A stretch of 35,215 bases of DNA from Chloroflexota bacterium (GTDB lineage Bacteria > Chloroflexota > Anaerolineae > UBA4142), in the NCBI GenBank assembly GCA_016865935.1, contig VGOB01000026.1:1-35215 (forward strand), written 5' to 3'. Positions 7,895-16,057 of the stretch are shown in pieces. A model generated the notes under the pieces. That model was not told the DNA's origin and made no database searches. It saw nothing but the letters and a program-made list of their open reading frames with translations. Position numbers and translations under genes: made by a program. Every line of letters starts with the position of its first letter. Within the stretch, counting starts at the first letter, position 1.

Positions 7895-7971
7895 GAATTG
7901 CGAATTAGGAATTGCGAAACAATTGCCAGCCGACTCTCGCAATTCGCAATTCACAGTTCGCAATTCGGAGG
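7895..7971. repeat. Spacer hairpin, heptamer GAATTGC/GCAATTC type with SD in register
   Basis: Left GAATT cores start at 7895, 7902 and 7909, with a degenerate fourth at 7916. Right GCAATTC heptamers start at 7939, 7946, 7953 (degenerate) and 7960. The next seven-base slot, 7967, starts the Shine-Dalgarno GGAGG of rplF. So the ribosome binding site sits exactly in repeat register. Words are shared with the adk spacer. Confidence 0.85.
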
Positions 7972-7976
7972 AAATA

Positions 7977-8531
7977 ATGTCGCGAATTGGAAAAATGCCG
8001 GTGAAAATTCCGACCGGCGTGAAAGTGAACATCGAAGGCGCAACAGTTGCGATCACGGGACCCAAAGGTGAATTGAAGCAAACCTTCGATCCGAATTTGG
8101 AAATCAAAACGCACGACGGGCAAATCGTGGTGACGCCGCCGGACGCGCCCGGCTACGACGCGTTGCACGGCTTGACGCGCGCGCTGCTCAACAATATGGT
8201 GCAAGGTGTAACCGACGGCTACAAGCGCAGTCTGGAAATCGAAGGCGTGGGTTATCGCGCGGAACTACAAGGCAAGAGTCTGGTGCTTGCCGTCGGCTTG
8301 TCGCACCAAATCACGGTCGAGCCGCCAGCCGGAATTACGTTCACCGTGGACAAATCACAACGCCTCTTTACGATCGAGGGGACGGACAAGCAATTGGTCG
8401 GCGAATTGGCGGCAAAGATTCGCTTGATGCGCCCGCCCGAACCATACAAGGGCAAAGGCATTCGCTATCAGGGTGAACGCCTTCGCCGCAAAGCCGGCAA
8501 GGCGGGCAAAGTCGGCGCTGGAGCGAAATAG
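7977..8531 (+). CDS. rplF: 50S ribosomal protein L6
   Basis: L6 lies at the base of the L7/L12 stalk near the sarcin-ricin loop. The 184-residue product shows the two related domains: SRIGKMPVKIPTGVKV at the start, GYKRSLEIEGVGYRAELQGK in the middle, and the C-terminal RPPEPYKGKGIRYQGE signature. ATG 7977 follows GGAGG at 7967-7971. An 18-codon upstream extension translates the hairpin and is rejected. Normal in all respects. Confidence 0.98.
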   Translation: MSRIGKMPVKIPTGVKVNIEGATVAITGPKGELKQTFDPNLEIKTHDGQIVVTPPDAPGYDALHGLTRALLNNMVQGVTDGYKRSLEIEGVGYRAELQGKSLVLAVGLSHQITVEPPAGITFTVDKSQRLFTIEGTDKQLVGELAAKIRLMRPPEPYKGKGIRYQGERLRRKAGKAGKVGAGAK

Positions 8532-8575
8532 ATCGATTCACGGCGCGGATAGAATCGCGCGATAAGGAATGAAGA

Positions 8576-8941
8576 ATGAAGACCATCGAAACTCAGGTGC
8601 GCCGCGCGCGGCGACAGCGCCGCGTGCGCGCCAAAGTCAAAGGGACGGCGGCGCGACCGCGTTTGAATGTGTTTCGCAGCGCCAAACACATCTTCGCCCA
8701 GATCATTGACGATGCCCAAGGGCATACCCTGGTTGCCGCTTCGACGCTGGACGCCGAAATTCGCGCGCAAGCCGCCGCATTGAAAAAAACGGACGAGTCC
8801 AAAGCCGTCGGCAAACTGTTGGCGCAACGTGCGCAAGCCAAGGGCTTGAAGCAAGTCGTCTTTGATCGCGGCGGGTATCAATATCACGGACGCGTCCAAG
8901 CGCTGGCAGATGGCGCGCGCGCCGGTGGATTGGAGTTTTAG
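8576..8941 (+). CDS. rplR: 50S ribosomal protein L18
   Basis: L18 binds 5S rRNA. The 121-residue product has the basic N-terminus, then [20 protein letters not shown], and the C-terminal [28 protein letters not shown] expected of the family (quoted here in parts: [11 protein letters not shown]). The 44-base spacer after rplF holds only a weak inverted repeat and an AAGGA, not the modular hairpin. The stop is followed by one base and then the rpsE ATG. Confidence 0.97.
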   Translation: MKTIETQVRRARRQRRVRAKVKGTAARPRLNVFRSAKHIFAQIIDDAQGHTLVAASTLDAEIRAQAAALKKTDESKAVGKLLAQRAQAKGLKQVVFDRGGYQYHGRVQALADGARAGGLEF

Positions 8942-8942
8942 T

Positions 8943-9539
8943 ATGCCTCAGAATACAAGCAGAGGACAAGGACAAGGGCAAGGACGCGGACGCGGACGAC
9001 AACAAGAACGTGACCGCCAAGAAGAAGGTCCCTCATTTGACGAGCGCGTCGTCGCGATTGATCGCACGGCGAAGGTCGTCAAGGGCGGTCGGCATTTTGG
9101 ATTCCGCGTCGTCGTCGTCGCTGGCGATAACAATGGCAGCGTCGGCATCGGCGTGGGCAAGGCGCGCGAAGTGCCGGAAGCGATTCGCAAGGGGACTGAA
9201 CGCGCGCGCAAGACGATGGTCAAGGTGCCGCTGGCGGGCACGACGATTCCGCATCCGCTCGTTTCCAAGTTCGGCGCGTCGCAAGTGATGCTCAAACCGG
9301 CGACGCCGGGCACGGGCGTGATCGCGGCAGGCGGCGTGCGCGCAGTCTTGGAATGCGCGGGCGTGCGCGATGTGTTGACCAAGTCGCTCGGCAGTTCCAA
9401 TCGCTTGAACGTCGTGCGCGCGACCTGGGAAGGGCTCAAGCAGATGAGCCAAGTGGAAGTGGAAGCCAGGCGGCGCAACAAACCGGTGCAGCAATTCCTG
9501 CCGCCGTGGAGGAAGACGCAAGATGTCAAACCAGGGTAA
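8943..9539 (+). CDS. rpsE: 30S ribosomal protein S5
   Basis: S5 takes part in decoding fidelity and the mRNA entry helicase. Residues 32-198 are typical: [39 protein letters not shown], and the C-terminal [16 protein letters not shown]. Residues 5-25 are a low-complexity Gly/Gln/Arg run ([14 protein letters not shown]), longer than usual and probably a flexible RNA-binding tail. ATG 8943 is preferred to the earlier in-frame codon at 8862, which lies in rplR. TGGAG sits upstream at the end of rplR. Confidence 0.96.
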   Translation: MPQNTSRGQGQGQGRGRGRQQERDRQEEGPSFDERVVAIDRTAKVVKGGRHFGFRVVVVAGDNNGSVGIGVGKAREVPEAIRKGTERARKTMVKVPLAGTTIPHPLVSKFGASQVMLKPATPGTGVIAAGGVRAVLECAGVRDVLTKSLGSSNRLNVVRATWEGLKQMSQVEVEARRRNKPVQQFLPPWRKTQDVKPG

Positions 9540-9717
9540 ATTGAAAATTACGTGGCTCAAGAGCGCCATCGGGTACAAGAAGAATCAAAAAGCGACGATT
9601 GCGGCGCTGGGTTTGAAAAGACTCGGACAGATGATCGAGCATAACGATACGCCGCAGGTGCGCGGAATGGTCCATACCGTTCGACACTTGGTCAAGTGCG
9701 AGGAAGTTAAACGTTAA
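9523..9717 (+). CDS. rpmD: 50S ribosomal protein L30
   Basis: The small 64-residue protein has the L30 core [19 protein letters not shown] followed by ALGLKRLGQ and the HTVRHLVK motif. ATG 9523 lies inside the rpsE end (17-base overlap) and is supported by GGAGG at 9508-9512, ten bases before. The stop TAA is inside the first TTAAAAGTTC word of the next repeat spacer. Confidence 0.95.
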   Translation: MSNQGKLKITWLKSAIGYKKNQKATIAALGLKRLGQMIEHNDTPQVRGMVHTVRHLVKCEEVKR

Positions 9718-9781
9718 AAGTTCAAAGTTAAAAGTTGCAGTCATCGGGAACAACTTTGAACATCGAACCTTGAACTTTCAA
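9714..9781. repeat. Spacer hairpin, AGTTCAA/TTGAACT type
   Basis: Words AAGTTCAAAGTTAAAAGTT on the left match AACTTTGAACATCGAACC and TTGAACTTTCAACG on the right as an imperfect inverted repeat with 7-base periodicity. The left arm starts at the rpmD stop codon. The same core word is used before rpoA. The rplO ribosome binding site (ATAGGAAA) follows directly. Confidence 0.78.
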
Positions 9782-9800
9782 CGTCCATAGGAAATTTGAA

Positions 9801-10244
9801 ATGAAATTACACGATCTACAGCCAGCCGAAGGCTCTAAGCATCGCCGCCGCCGCGTGGGGCGCGGGATTTCTGCCGGGCAAGGCAAGACTGCCGGGCGCG
9901 GCACCAAAGGTCAACGCGCGCGCACGGGACGCGGCATCAAGCCGTACTTTGAAGGCGGGCAACTGCCCTTGGTCCGTCGTCTGCCGCACAATCGCGGATT
10001 CAAAAATATTTTCCGCACCGAGTACGCCGTCGTCAATCTGGGCGCGCTCGACGCGTTCGACGCGGGCGCGCAAGTGACGCCGGAATTGCTCGTCACGCGC
10101 GGCATCATCCGCCAACCCGATCACGTCAAAGTCTTGGGCAACGGGACGCTGAACAAGGCGTTGACCGTCAAGGCGCATGCGTTCTCCACCAGCGCGAAAG
10201 AAAAAATCGCGGCGGCGGGCGGCACAGCAGAAGAGATCAAATGA
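9801..10244 (+). CDS. rplO: 50S ribosomal protein L15
   Basis: L15 joins late in 50S assembly. The 147-residue product has the glycine/arginine-rich N-terminal region expected of L15 ([20 protein letters not shown] and [19 protein letters not shown]) and the C-terminal globular part with [28 protein letters not shown] upstream is a weak ribosome binding site. Its TGA stop is part of the first AATGACT/AATGACC words of the secY spacer. Position before secY is standard. Confidence 0.97.
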   Translation: MKLHDLQPAEGSKHRRRRVGRGISAGQGKTAGRGTKGQRARTGRGIKPYFEGGQLPLVRRLPHNRGFKNIFRTEYAVVNLGALDAFDAGAQVTPELLVTRGIIRQPDHVKVLGNGTLNKALTVKAHAFSTSAKEKIAAAGGTAEEIK

Positions 10245-10324
10245 CTAATGACCAATGAACAAATGACAAACGAACAGAGCAATCACATTTTGTCATTTGT
10301 CATTTGATAATTTGTCATTGGAGG
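10242..10324. repeat. Spacer hairpin, AATGACA/TGTCATT type with SD in register
   Basis: The left arm holds AATGACC, AATGAAC, AAATGACA and AACGAAC. The right arm has TGTCATT at 10291 and 10298, TGATAAT at 10305 and TGTCATT at 10313. The following seven-base slot is GGAGG at 10320-10324, the secY Shine-Dalgarno. The left arm begins on the rplO stop codon TGA. Confidence 0.84.
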
Positions 10325-10328
10325 AACT

Positions 10329-11612
10329 ATGATTGACGCGCTTCGAAATGCAATGCGCTTGCCGGATCTGCGGAACAAGATTTTGTTCACGTTGGGTATT
10401 CTGGTAATCTATCGGTTGGCGGCGCATATCCCGGTGCCGGGCGTTGATCCGCAAGCCCTGGACACGCTCTTTAGCTCCAATACGTTGTTAGGTTTTCTCG
10501 ATCTCTTTTCCGGCGGCGCGCTCTCGAATTTTTCCGTCGTCGCAATGGGCGTTTATCCGTACATCACCGCGCAAATCATTATGCAGTTGGCGGTCGGCAT
10601 CGTGCCGCAGTTGCAAAAACTGTGGAAGGAAGGCGGCGACGCCGGACGCGCGCGCATCAATCAGTGGACGCATCTCGCCGCCGTGCCGCTTGCCTTTTTG
10701 CAGGCGTTCGCGCAAGCGGCGATGTTGACCCAAAGCACTCCGCCGGTCTTGACGAATTTCGGCTTTCAGGCGTATCCGCTCGAAACGCTGTCCGTGCTGT
10801 TGACGTTGACCGCCGGAACGGTTTTTGCGATCTGGCTCGGCGAGTTGATCTCGGAACAAGGGATCGGCAGCGGCATTTCGATCATCATCTTTGGCGGCAT
10901 CGTCGCGGGCGTGCCGCAACGGATCGGACAGATGTTGCAAGGCAATCTGTTGACGCTGATCTTTTTCTTGGGCGTCACCGTGATCACGATTGTCGGCATT
11001 ATTTTCGTGCAAGAAGGACATCGCCGCGTGCCGGTGCAATACGGCAAGCGCGTGCGCGGCACGAAGATGTACGGCGGACAAAGCACGCACATTCCGCTGC
11101 GCGTCAACTCGTCGGGAATGATCCCGCTCATCTTCGCGATCTCGATCTTGATCTTCCCGGGCGTCATCGCCGGATACTTTGCCGCGCCGCCGGGTCAGTC
11201 GGAAAACGTGGCGAACTGGATCGTCAACGCGTTCAATCAAAACAACATTATGTACTGGCTCACCTATTTCATTATGGTCGTCGGCTTTACGTTCTTTTAC
11301 ACCGACGTGATTTTCCGCCAGCAGAATCTCGCCGAAGTATTGCAACAGCAAGGCGGCTTCATTCCGGGCATTCGTCCGGGCAAGCGCACGGAAGAATATC
11401 TGAACGGCGTCTTGCAACGCATCACGCTGGTCGGCGCGCTCTTCCTGGGTACGGTCGCGATTCTGCCGTTCCTGGTGCGGGATGTGACGGAAACGACCGC
11501 GATGATCATCACGAGCACCGGCTTGCTGATCGTCGTCGGCGTGGTGTTGGACACGATGAAGCAGCTGCAAGCGCAGTTGGTGATGCGGCATTACGAGGGC
11601 TTTATCAAGTAG
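10329..11612 (+). CDS. secY: Protein translocase subunit SecY
   Basis: SecY forms the membrane channel of the Sec translocon. The 427-residue length is typical. About ten hydrophobic segments are visible, starting with ILFTLGILVIYRLAAHIPVPGV (in parts: IYRLAAHIPVPGVD) and the plug region GFLDLFSGGALSNFSVVAMGV. The loop with RRVPVQYGKRVRG and the C-terminal cytosolic arginine region (GIRPGKRTEEYLNGVL) important for SecA binding are present. GGAGG at 10320-10324 precedes the ATG. secG and secE are not in the window. Confidence 0.98.
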   Translation: MIDALRNAMRLPDLRNKILFTLGILVIYRLAAHIPVPGVDPQALDTLFSSNTLLGFLDLFSGGALSNFSVVAMGVYPYITAQIIMQLAVGIVPQLQKLWKEGGDAGRARINQWTHLAAVPLAFLQAFAQAAMLTQSTPPVLTNFGFQAYPLETLSVLLTLTAGTVFAIWLGELISEQGIGSGISIIIFGGIVAGVPQRIGQMLQGNLLTLIFFLGVTVITIVGIIFVQEGHRRVPVQYGKRVRGTKMYGGQSTHIPLRVNSSGMIPLIFAISILIFPGVIAGYFAAPPGQSENVANWIVNAFNQNNIMYWLTYFIMVVGFTFFYTDVIFRQQNLAEVLQQQGGFIPGIRPGKRTEEYLNGVLQRITLVGALFLGTVAILPFLVRDVTETTAMIITSTGLLIVVGVVLDTMKQLQAQLVMRHYEGFIK

Positions 11613-11700
11613 CGAATTGCAAATTGCGAATCGCGAATCGCGAAAACGCACAGTGGATCACAATTCTTAATTCGCAATTCCTAATTCGCAATTCGCAATT
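11610..11700. repeat. Spacer hairpin, GCGAATT/AATTCGC type
   Basis: The left arm contains GCGAATTGCAAATTGCGAAT and GCGAATCGCGAA; the right arm contains AATTCTTAATTCGCAATTCC and TAATTCGCAATTCGCAATTC. It begins at the secY TAG stop. The unit is about 7 bases and the word is the one used in the rplF spacer. The adk binding site CGGAG follows. Confidence 0.82.
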
Positions 11701-11717
11701 CCCGTACGGAGACCATC

Positions 11718-12377
11718 GTGAGTAACGCGATCTACATCATCCTCCTCGGCGCGCCGGGCGCGGGCAAGGGAACGCAAGCGGAAGTGTTGCACGCGCGTTT
11801 TGGACTGACGCACATTTCCAGCGGCGATCTCTTTCGCGAGAATGTCGCCAGACAAACGCCGCTCGGCGTCCTCGCCAAGTCCTATATGGACAAGGGCGAG
11901 TTGGTGCCGGACGACGTGACGATCAAGATGGTGATGGAACGGATCGCGCGACCGGACTGCGCGCGCGGCGTCGTCTTCGACGGCTTTCCGCGCACGCACG
12001 CGCAAGCCCAGGCATTGGACGCGGCGTTGGCGCAACAGAGCAAAAAAATCGGCGCGGCGGTGTTTATCCAGGTGCGCGACCAGGTTCTGATCGAACGCTT
12101 GACCGCGCGCTGGAGTTGCCCGGCTTGCGGCGCGGTGTACAATCTGCTGACAAATCCGCCGCGCAGCGCCGGACAATGCGACAAGGACACCCGCGCGCTG
12201 ACTCAGCGCGAAGACGACAAACCGGAGACCGTGCGCCGCCGTCTCGCCGTGTATCAACAACAGACCGCGCCGCTGATCGAGTATTATCGCCAGACCGGCT
12301 TGTTGCGTCCGGTGGACGGCGAGCAAATGATCGAGCGCGTGACTGCCGAGGTCGTTGCAATCGCGCAAGCGTTGTAG
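11718..12377 (+). CDS. adk: Adenylate kinase, zinc/LID type
   Basis: Adenylate kinase converts ATP plus AMP to two ADP. The P-loop GAPGAGKGT is at residues 11-19, the AMP-binding THISSGDLFR at 31-40 and GFPRT at 89-93. The long-form LID carries C134, C137, C154 and D157, a Cys3-Asp zinc site as known in Bacillus enzymes. The length is 219 residues. The start is GTG 11718 with GGAG at 11708-11711. Placement between secY and map is standard for the spc/alpha region of many bacteria. Confidence 0.97.
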   Translation: MSNAIYIILLGAPGAGKGTQAEVLHARFGLTHISSGDLFRENVARQTPLGVLAKSYMDKGELVPDDVTIKMVMERIARPDCARGVVFDGFPRTHAQAQALDAALAQQSKKIGAAVFIQVRDQVLIERLTARWSCPACGAVYNLLTNPPRSAGQCDKDTRALTQREDDKPETVRRRLAVYQQQTAPLIEYYRQTGLLRPVDGEQMIERVTAEVVAIAQAL

Positions 12378-12389
12378 CAAGGCAATCGT

Positions 12390-13139
12390 GTGATTGTCAT
12401 CAAATCGAAATACGAAATCGAGACGATGCGGCAAGCCGGACGAATCGTCGCGCAAACGCTGGACGCGCTCAGGCGCATCGTCAAGCCCGGCGTGACGACG
12501 TACGAACTCGATCAACTCGCGCAGACGATCATTACCAAGAACGGCGCCAAGCCGACGTTCAAAGGGTATCGCGGTTTTCCGGCTTCGATTTGCGCCTCGA
12601 TCAATTGCGAAGTGGTGCACGGGATTCCCAGCAAAAAGCGCGTGCTGAACGAAGGCGACATCATTTCGATTGACGTGGGCGCGACGCTCAAGGGCTTGGT
12701 CGGCGATGCCGCGATCACGTTGCCGGTGGGACGCGTGTCGGAGCGCGCGCAGCGTTTGATGGAAACGACCAAAGGCGCGTTGTGGGCGGCGATCGCGCAA
12801 TGCCGCGCCGCGAATTACCTGGAAGCTATTTCAGGCACGATCCAGGATCACGCCGAGTCGCGCGGCTACTCAGTGGTGCGCGATTACGTGGGACACGGCG
12901 TCGGGCGGCAGATGCACGAAGACCCGCAGATTCCGAACTATCGGCAAGGCAAGCGCGGTCCGCAACTCAAACCCGGAATGACGCTCGCGCTCGAGCCGAT
13001 GATCAACGAAGGCGTCGCGGAGACGCGCGTGTTGCGCGACAAGTGGACGGTCGTCACGAAAGACGGCAAACTCTCGGCACATTTTGAACATACCGTCGTG
13101 ATTACGGACGGGGAACCTGACATATTAACATTGTTGTAA
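12390..13139 (+). CDS. map: Methionine aminopeptidase type I
   Basis: The enzyme removes the initiator methionine from nascent proteins. The five metal ligands of the pita-bread fold are all present: D95 (SIDVGA), D106 (VGDAAIT), H169 (GHGVGRQMHEDP), E202 (LALEPM) and E233 (AHFEHT). The length of 249 residues fits a type Ia enzyme without zinc-finger extension. The start is GTG 12390, twelve bases after adk, with a weak AAGG upstream. The gene that usually follows, infA, is absent. Confidence 0.97.
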   Translation: MIVIKSKYEIETMRQAGRIVAQTLDALRRIVKPGVTTYELDQLAQTIITKNGAKPTFKGYRGFPASICASINCEVVHGIPSKKRVLNEGDIISIDVGATLKGLVGDAAITLPVGRVSERAQRLMETTKGALWAAIAQCRAANYLEAISGTIQDHAESRGYSVVRDYVGHGVGRQMHEDPQIPNYRQGKRGPQLKPGMTLALEPMINEGVAETRVLRDKWTVVTKDGKLSAHFEHTVVITDGEPDILTLL

Positions 13140-13146
13140 GCGCAGA

Positions 13147-13208
13147 GGTCAGAGATCAGGGGTCAGGGGTCAGAAATCTGATCCCCGATCCCTGACCCCT
13201 GATCCCTG
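13147..13208. repeat. Spacer hairpin, heptamer GGTCAGG/TGATCCC type
   Basis: Left heptamers start at 13147, 13154, 13161 and 13168 (GGTCAGA, GATCAGG, GGTCAGG, GGTCAGA). Right heptamers start at 13179, 13186, 13193 and 13200 (TGATCCC, CGATCCC, TGACCCC, TGATCCC). It is a strong GC-rich stem with a loop of about four bases. TTTGGAGGA follows for rpmJ. This is the clearest case of exact 7-base periodicity in both arms. Confidence 0.87.
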
Positions 13209-13220
13209 TTTGGAGGAATA

Positions 13221-13334
13221 ATGAAAGTCAAACCTTCAGTGAAACCGCGTTGCGAGAAATGCAAAATCATTCGCCGGCGCGGCGTCGTGCGAATCGTGTG
13301 CGAAAATCCAAAACATAAGCAGAGACAAGGATAA
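13221..13334 (+). CDS. rpmJ: 50S ribosomal protein L36, zinc type
   Basis: This 37-residue gene begins [20 protein letters not shown], a clear L36 N-terminus. The zinc ligands C11, C14, C27 and H32 are all present. GGAGG is at 13212-13216. It lies before rpsM, as in most bacteria. The cysteine-free L36 paralogue found in some genomes is not seen here. Confidence 0.97.
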   Translation: MKVKPSVKPRCEKCKIIRRRGVVRIVCENPKHKQRQG

Positions 13335-13408
13335 ATTGGAGATTGGTGATTAGTCAATTAGTGACTAGTCAACTAGTCACTGATCACTAATCACTAGTTG
13401 ACCATCCC
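13335..13408. repeat. Spacer hairpin, TAGTCA/TGACTA type
   Basis: The spacer contains GGTGATTAGTCAATTAGTGA and CTAGTCAACTAGTCAC, then the complementary TGATCACTAATCACTAGTTG. The unit length is 7-8 bases. It shares words with the rplE and rpsK spacers. CGGAGGA follows for rpsM. Confidence 0.8.
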
Positions 13409-13417
13409 GGAGGAATT

Positions 13418-13801
13418 ATGGCTCGTATTGCGGGCGTTGATCTACCGCGCGCCAAGCGCGTGGACATTGCATTGCGGTATCTGTACGGCATCGGACCCAC
13501 CCGCGCCGTGGAGGTGTTGAATCAGGCGCAAGTCAATCCGGCGATCCGGGTGAAAGACTTGTCGGAAACCGAAGTGGCGCGCATCCGCGCCGTGCTGGAT
13601 CGCGATTACAAAGTAGAAGGCGATCTGCGGCGCGAGATCGCGATGAACATCAAGCGGATGCAAGAAATCGGCGCGTATCGCGGCTTGCGCCATCGGCGGA
13701 ATTTGCCGGTGCGCGGACAGCGCACCCGCACGAACGCGCGCACCAAGCGCGGCTCGCGCAAGACCGTCGCCGGACGCAAGCGTAGCAAGGCGAAGAAATA
13801 G
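13418..13801 (+). CDS. rpsM: 30S ribosomal protein S13
   Basis: S13 forms intersubunit bridges and contacts P-site tRNA. The 127-residue product begins [19 protein letters not shown] and carries a YGIGPTRA helix-hairpin-helix motif, [20 protein letters not shown] and a basic C-terminal tail. CGGAGGA lies eight bases before the ATG. The stop TAG is the first TAGTCA unit of the following spacer. Confidence 0.98.
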   Translation: MARIAGVDLPRAKRVDIALRYLYGIGPTRAVEVLNQAQVNPAIRVKDLSETEVARIRAVLDRDYKVEGDLRREIAMNIKRMQEIGAYRGLRHRRNLPVRGQRTRTNARTKRGSRKTVAGRKRSKAKK

Positions 13802-13878
13802 TCAACTAGTCAACTAGTGATTAGGCAATTGGTGACTAGTTGACTAATTGACCAATTGACTAGTTGACTCATCTGGAG
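13799..13878. repeat. Spacer hairpin, TAGTCAAC/GTTGACTA type
   Basis: Left words TAGTCAACTAGTCAACTAGT and GATTAGGCAATTGGTGACTA are followed by right words GTTGACTAATTGACCAATTG and ACTAGTTGACTC. The left arm starts on the rpsM stop codon. TGGAGG follows at once for rpsK. The unit is 7-8 bases. Confidence 0.82.
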
Positions 13879-13883
13879 GATCA

Positions 13884-14318
13884 ATGGCGGAAGAACAAAA
13901 GACAACCACGTCCGCATCCGGCGCCGCGCCCCGGCGACCGGTGCGACGCGGCGGAAAGAAAGAAAAGAAAGCAGTTCCGTACGGGCGCGTCTTCATTCAG
14001 GCGTCGTTCAACAATACCCTCATCACTTTCACGGACGCGCAAGGCAACGCGATTGTGTGGGGCAGCGCCGGTTCCAGCGGTTTCAAGGGCTCGCGCAAAA
14101 GCACGCCCTACGCCGCGCAGATCGCCGCGCAAAACGCAGGCAAGCGCGCGCTGGAAATGGGCTTGCGCGAAGTAGACGTCTTGGTCAAGGGTCCCGGACC
14201 CGGCCGCGAATCAGCCGTTCGCGCGCTCGGTCAAGCCGGACTCAAAGTGCGTTCGATTACGGACACGACGCCGATTCCGCACAATGGTTGTCGTCCGGCG
14301 AAGAAACGCCGTGTTTAA
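13884..14318 (+). CDS. rpsK: 30S ribosomal protein S11
   Basis: S11 lies on the 30S platform next to the E site. From about residue 33 the product is typical: [54 protein letters not shown] and the end [18 protein letters not shown]. The 144-residue length includes about 28 extra N-terminal basic and Ser/Thr-rich residues; some such extension is common. CTGGAGGA lies directly upstream. rpsK, rpsD, rpoA and rplQ form the normal alpha operon order. Confidence 0.98.
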   Translation: MAEEQKTTTSASGAAPRRPVRRGGKKEKKAVPYGRVFIQASFNNTLITFTDAQGNAIVWGSAGSSGFKGSRKSTPYAAQIAAQNAGKRALEMGLREVDVLVKGPGPGRESAVRALGQAGLKVRSITDTTPIPHNGCRPAKKRRV

Positions 14319-14330
14319 TCAGGAGGATTG

Positions 14331-14966
14331 ATGGCTCGATATCTTGGATCGGCATGCGTGTTGTGCCGCCGCGAAGGCGAAAAACTATTTTTGAAGGGCG
14401 ATCGGTGCTACTCGAACAAATGCGCGATTGAAAAACGCAACTATCCGCCCGGGCCCCACGGGCAAAGCGGCTCGTTCCGCCGCAAGACCAGCGACTATTC
14501 GAACCAGTTGCGCGAAAAACAAAAAGCGCGCCGCATTTACGGCGTGATGGAACGCCAGTTCCGCCGCTATTTCGCCGAAGCGTCGAAAAGTTCCGGCGTG
14601 ACCGGCGCGGCATTGCTCCAACTCTTGGAAACGCGTTTCGACAACGTCGTCTATCGGCTCGGCTTTGCCAGCAGCCGCAAGCAAGCGCGCCAACTCGTCT
14701 TGCACGGACACTTCACCGTGAACGGCGCAAAAGCCACCGTGCCTTCGTACGTGCTGAAACCGGGTGCGCAAATCGCCGTCACGGAAATCAGCCGCAAGAG
14801 CGCGTACTTTCAAGCCGTCGCCAAAGAACTGACGCGGCGCCAGCCCCTCGCGTGGCTCTCGTTGGACGCGGCAAATCTGACCGCCACTGTGCTCGGTTTG
14901 CCCTCGCGCCAGCAAATCGAAACGCCGTTGAAAGAACAATTGATCGTCGAGTATTATAGCCGGTAG
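14331..14966 (+). CDS. rpsD: 30S ribosomal protein S4, zinc type
   Basis: S4 nucleates 30S assembly. The 211-residue product carries C9, C12, C26 and C31 in the N-terminal region, the zinc site known from Thermus S4. It then has the S4 RNA-binding domain with [20 protein letters not shown] and [14 protein letters not shown]. It ends [11 protein letters not shown] 14331 follows AGGAGG at 14321-14326; TTG 14328 would lie too close to that site. The 12-base gap to rpsK has no hairpin. Confidence 0.98.
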   Translation: MARYLGSACVLCRREGEKLFLKGDRCYSNKCAIEKRNYPPGPHGQSGSFRRKTSDYSNQLREKQKARRIYGVMERQFRRYFAEASKSSGVTGAALLQLLETRFDNVVYRLGFASSRKQARQLVLHGHFTVNGAKATVPSYVLKPGAQIAVTEISRKSAYFQAVAKELTRRQPLAWLSLDAANLTATVLGLPSRQQIETPLKEQLIVEYYSR

Positions 14967-14973
14967 GATGAAG

Positions 14974-15040
14974 GTTCAAAGTTCAAAGTTTAAGGTTGGG
15001 TTTCCAACCTTGAACTTTGAACCTGAAACTTTTAACTTGC
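14974..15040. repeat. Spacer hairpin, heptamer GTTCAAA/AACTTTG type
   Basis: Left heptamers GTTCAAA, GTTCAAA and GTTTAAG start at 14974, 14981 and 14988. Right heptamers AACCTTG, AACTTTG, AACCTGA, AACTTTT and AACTTGC start at 15006, 15013, 15020, 15027 and 15034. The period is exactly 7. The next slot holds CGAGGAGG, the rpoA binding site. The core word is shared with the rplO spacer. Confidence 0.86.
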
Positions 15041-15055
15041 CGAGGAGGTTCCGCC

Positions 15056-16054
15056 TTGGAAGCAGTCTTGCCAAAGATCGAAGCGGAAGCAACATCTAAA
15101 AGTTACGGAAAATTTATCATCGGACCGCTGGAAAGCGGTTATGGAGTGACGCTCGGGAATGCATTGCGCCGTGTCTTGCTCGCGTCCCTGACCGGCGCGG
15201 CAGTCACGTCCATCAAAGTCGAAGGGACGCATCACGAGTTCACCTCGCTCCCGAACGCCAAAGAAGATATGACGCAACTGATCCTGAACGTCAAACAGTT
15301 GCGCTTTAAACTGCACGATCCGGAAACGTCCGTGCGCCTCCAACTGGAAGCGCGCGGGCGCGGCAACGTCACCGCGGGCGATGTGCAACTCCCCGCCCAA
15401 GTCGAACTGATCAATCCCGATCAACATCTCATCACGCTCGACTCCGACGACGCCAACCTGGAAATGGATTTGACGGTTCAGCGCGGCAAGGGCTATTCGC
15501 CCGCCGAAGAACGCGGCAAATTGCCGATTGACGAAATTCCGATCGACGCGGTCTTCAGCCCGGTCAAGAAAGCGAATTTCCGCGTCGAACCCGCGCGCGT
15601 CGGGCAGATGACCAACTTCGACAATCTGGTGATCGAAGTGTGGACGGATGGCGCGATCACGCCGCGCGAAGCGCTCACCGAAGCCGCCAAAATCCTGGTG
15701 CGCCATTTCTCGCTCGTCTCCGGTTTTGCGGGCGAGCCCGAAGCGGAAGCCGCGCCCGAGTCCGAGATTCCGAGCCGCGTGTACGACACGCCGATCGAAG
15801 AACTCGAACTGACGGTGCGCGCGTACAACTGCTTGAAACGCGCCAGCATCACCAAAGTCGGCGAAGTGTTGGAACGCTTGCAAAAAGGCAAGGACGAAAT
15901 CCTGGGGATTCGCAATTTCGGCCAGAAATCACTCGACGAGTTGATCGAGCGGTTGCAAGCCAAAGGGTTTCTGGATGCGATCCAGCCCCCCGCCGATTTG
16001 ACCGCGCCGACCGACGCGTCCGGCGAAGCCGAAACACCGAGTGAAGGGGAATAA
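15056..16054 (+). CDS. rpoA: RNA polymerase alpha subunit
   Basis: Alpha dimerises to start RNA polymerase assembly. The 332-residue product has the N-terminal domain (GPLESGYGVTLGNALRRVLL near residue 23, and KGYSPAEERG) and the C-terminal DNA- and activator-binding domain with IEELELTVRAYNCLKRA and GIRNFGQKSLDELIERL. The start is assigned to TTG 15056 because GAGGAGG lies at 15042-15048, seven bases before, and the family's N-terminal strand begins here. An earlier in-frame codon at 15017 sits inside the hairpin. The tail after residue 315 is acidic and Pro-rich. Confidence 0.96.
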   Translation: MEAVLPKIEAEATSKSYGKFIIGPLESGYGVTLGNALRRVLLASLTGAAVTSIKVEGTHHEFTSLPNAKEDMTQLILNVKQLRFKLHDPETSVRLQLEARGRGNVTAGDVQLPAQVELINPDQHLITLDSDDANLEMDLTVQRGKGYSPAEERGKLPIDEIPIDAVFSPVKKANFRVEPARVGQMTNFDNLVIEVWTDGAITPREALTEAAKILVRHFSLVSGFAGEPEAEAAPESEIPSRVYDTPIEELELTVRAYNCLKRASITKVGEVLERLQKGKDEILGIRNFGQKSLDELIERLQAKGFLDAIQPPADLTAPTDASGEAETPSEGE

Positions 16055-16057
16055 GTT

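Noticed and set aside
10488-11651. Minus-strand frame opposite secY
   Set aside because: secY is complete and conserved; the opposite frame is composed of His/Asp/Arg-rich shadow sequence.
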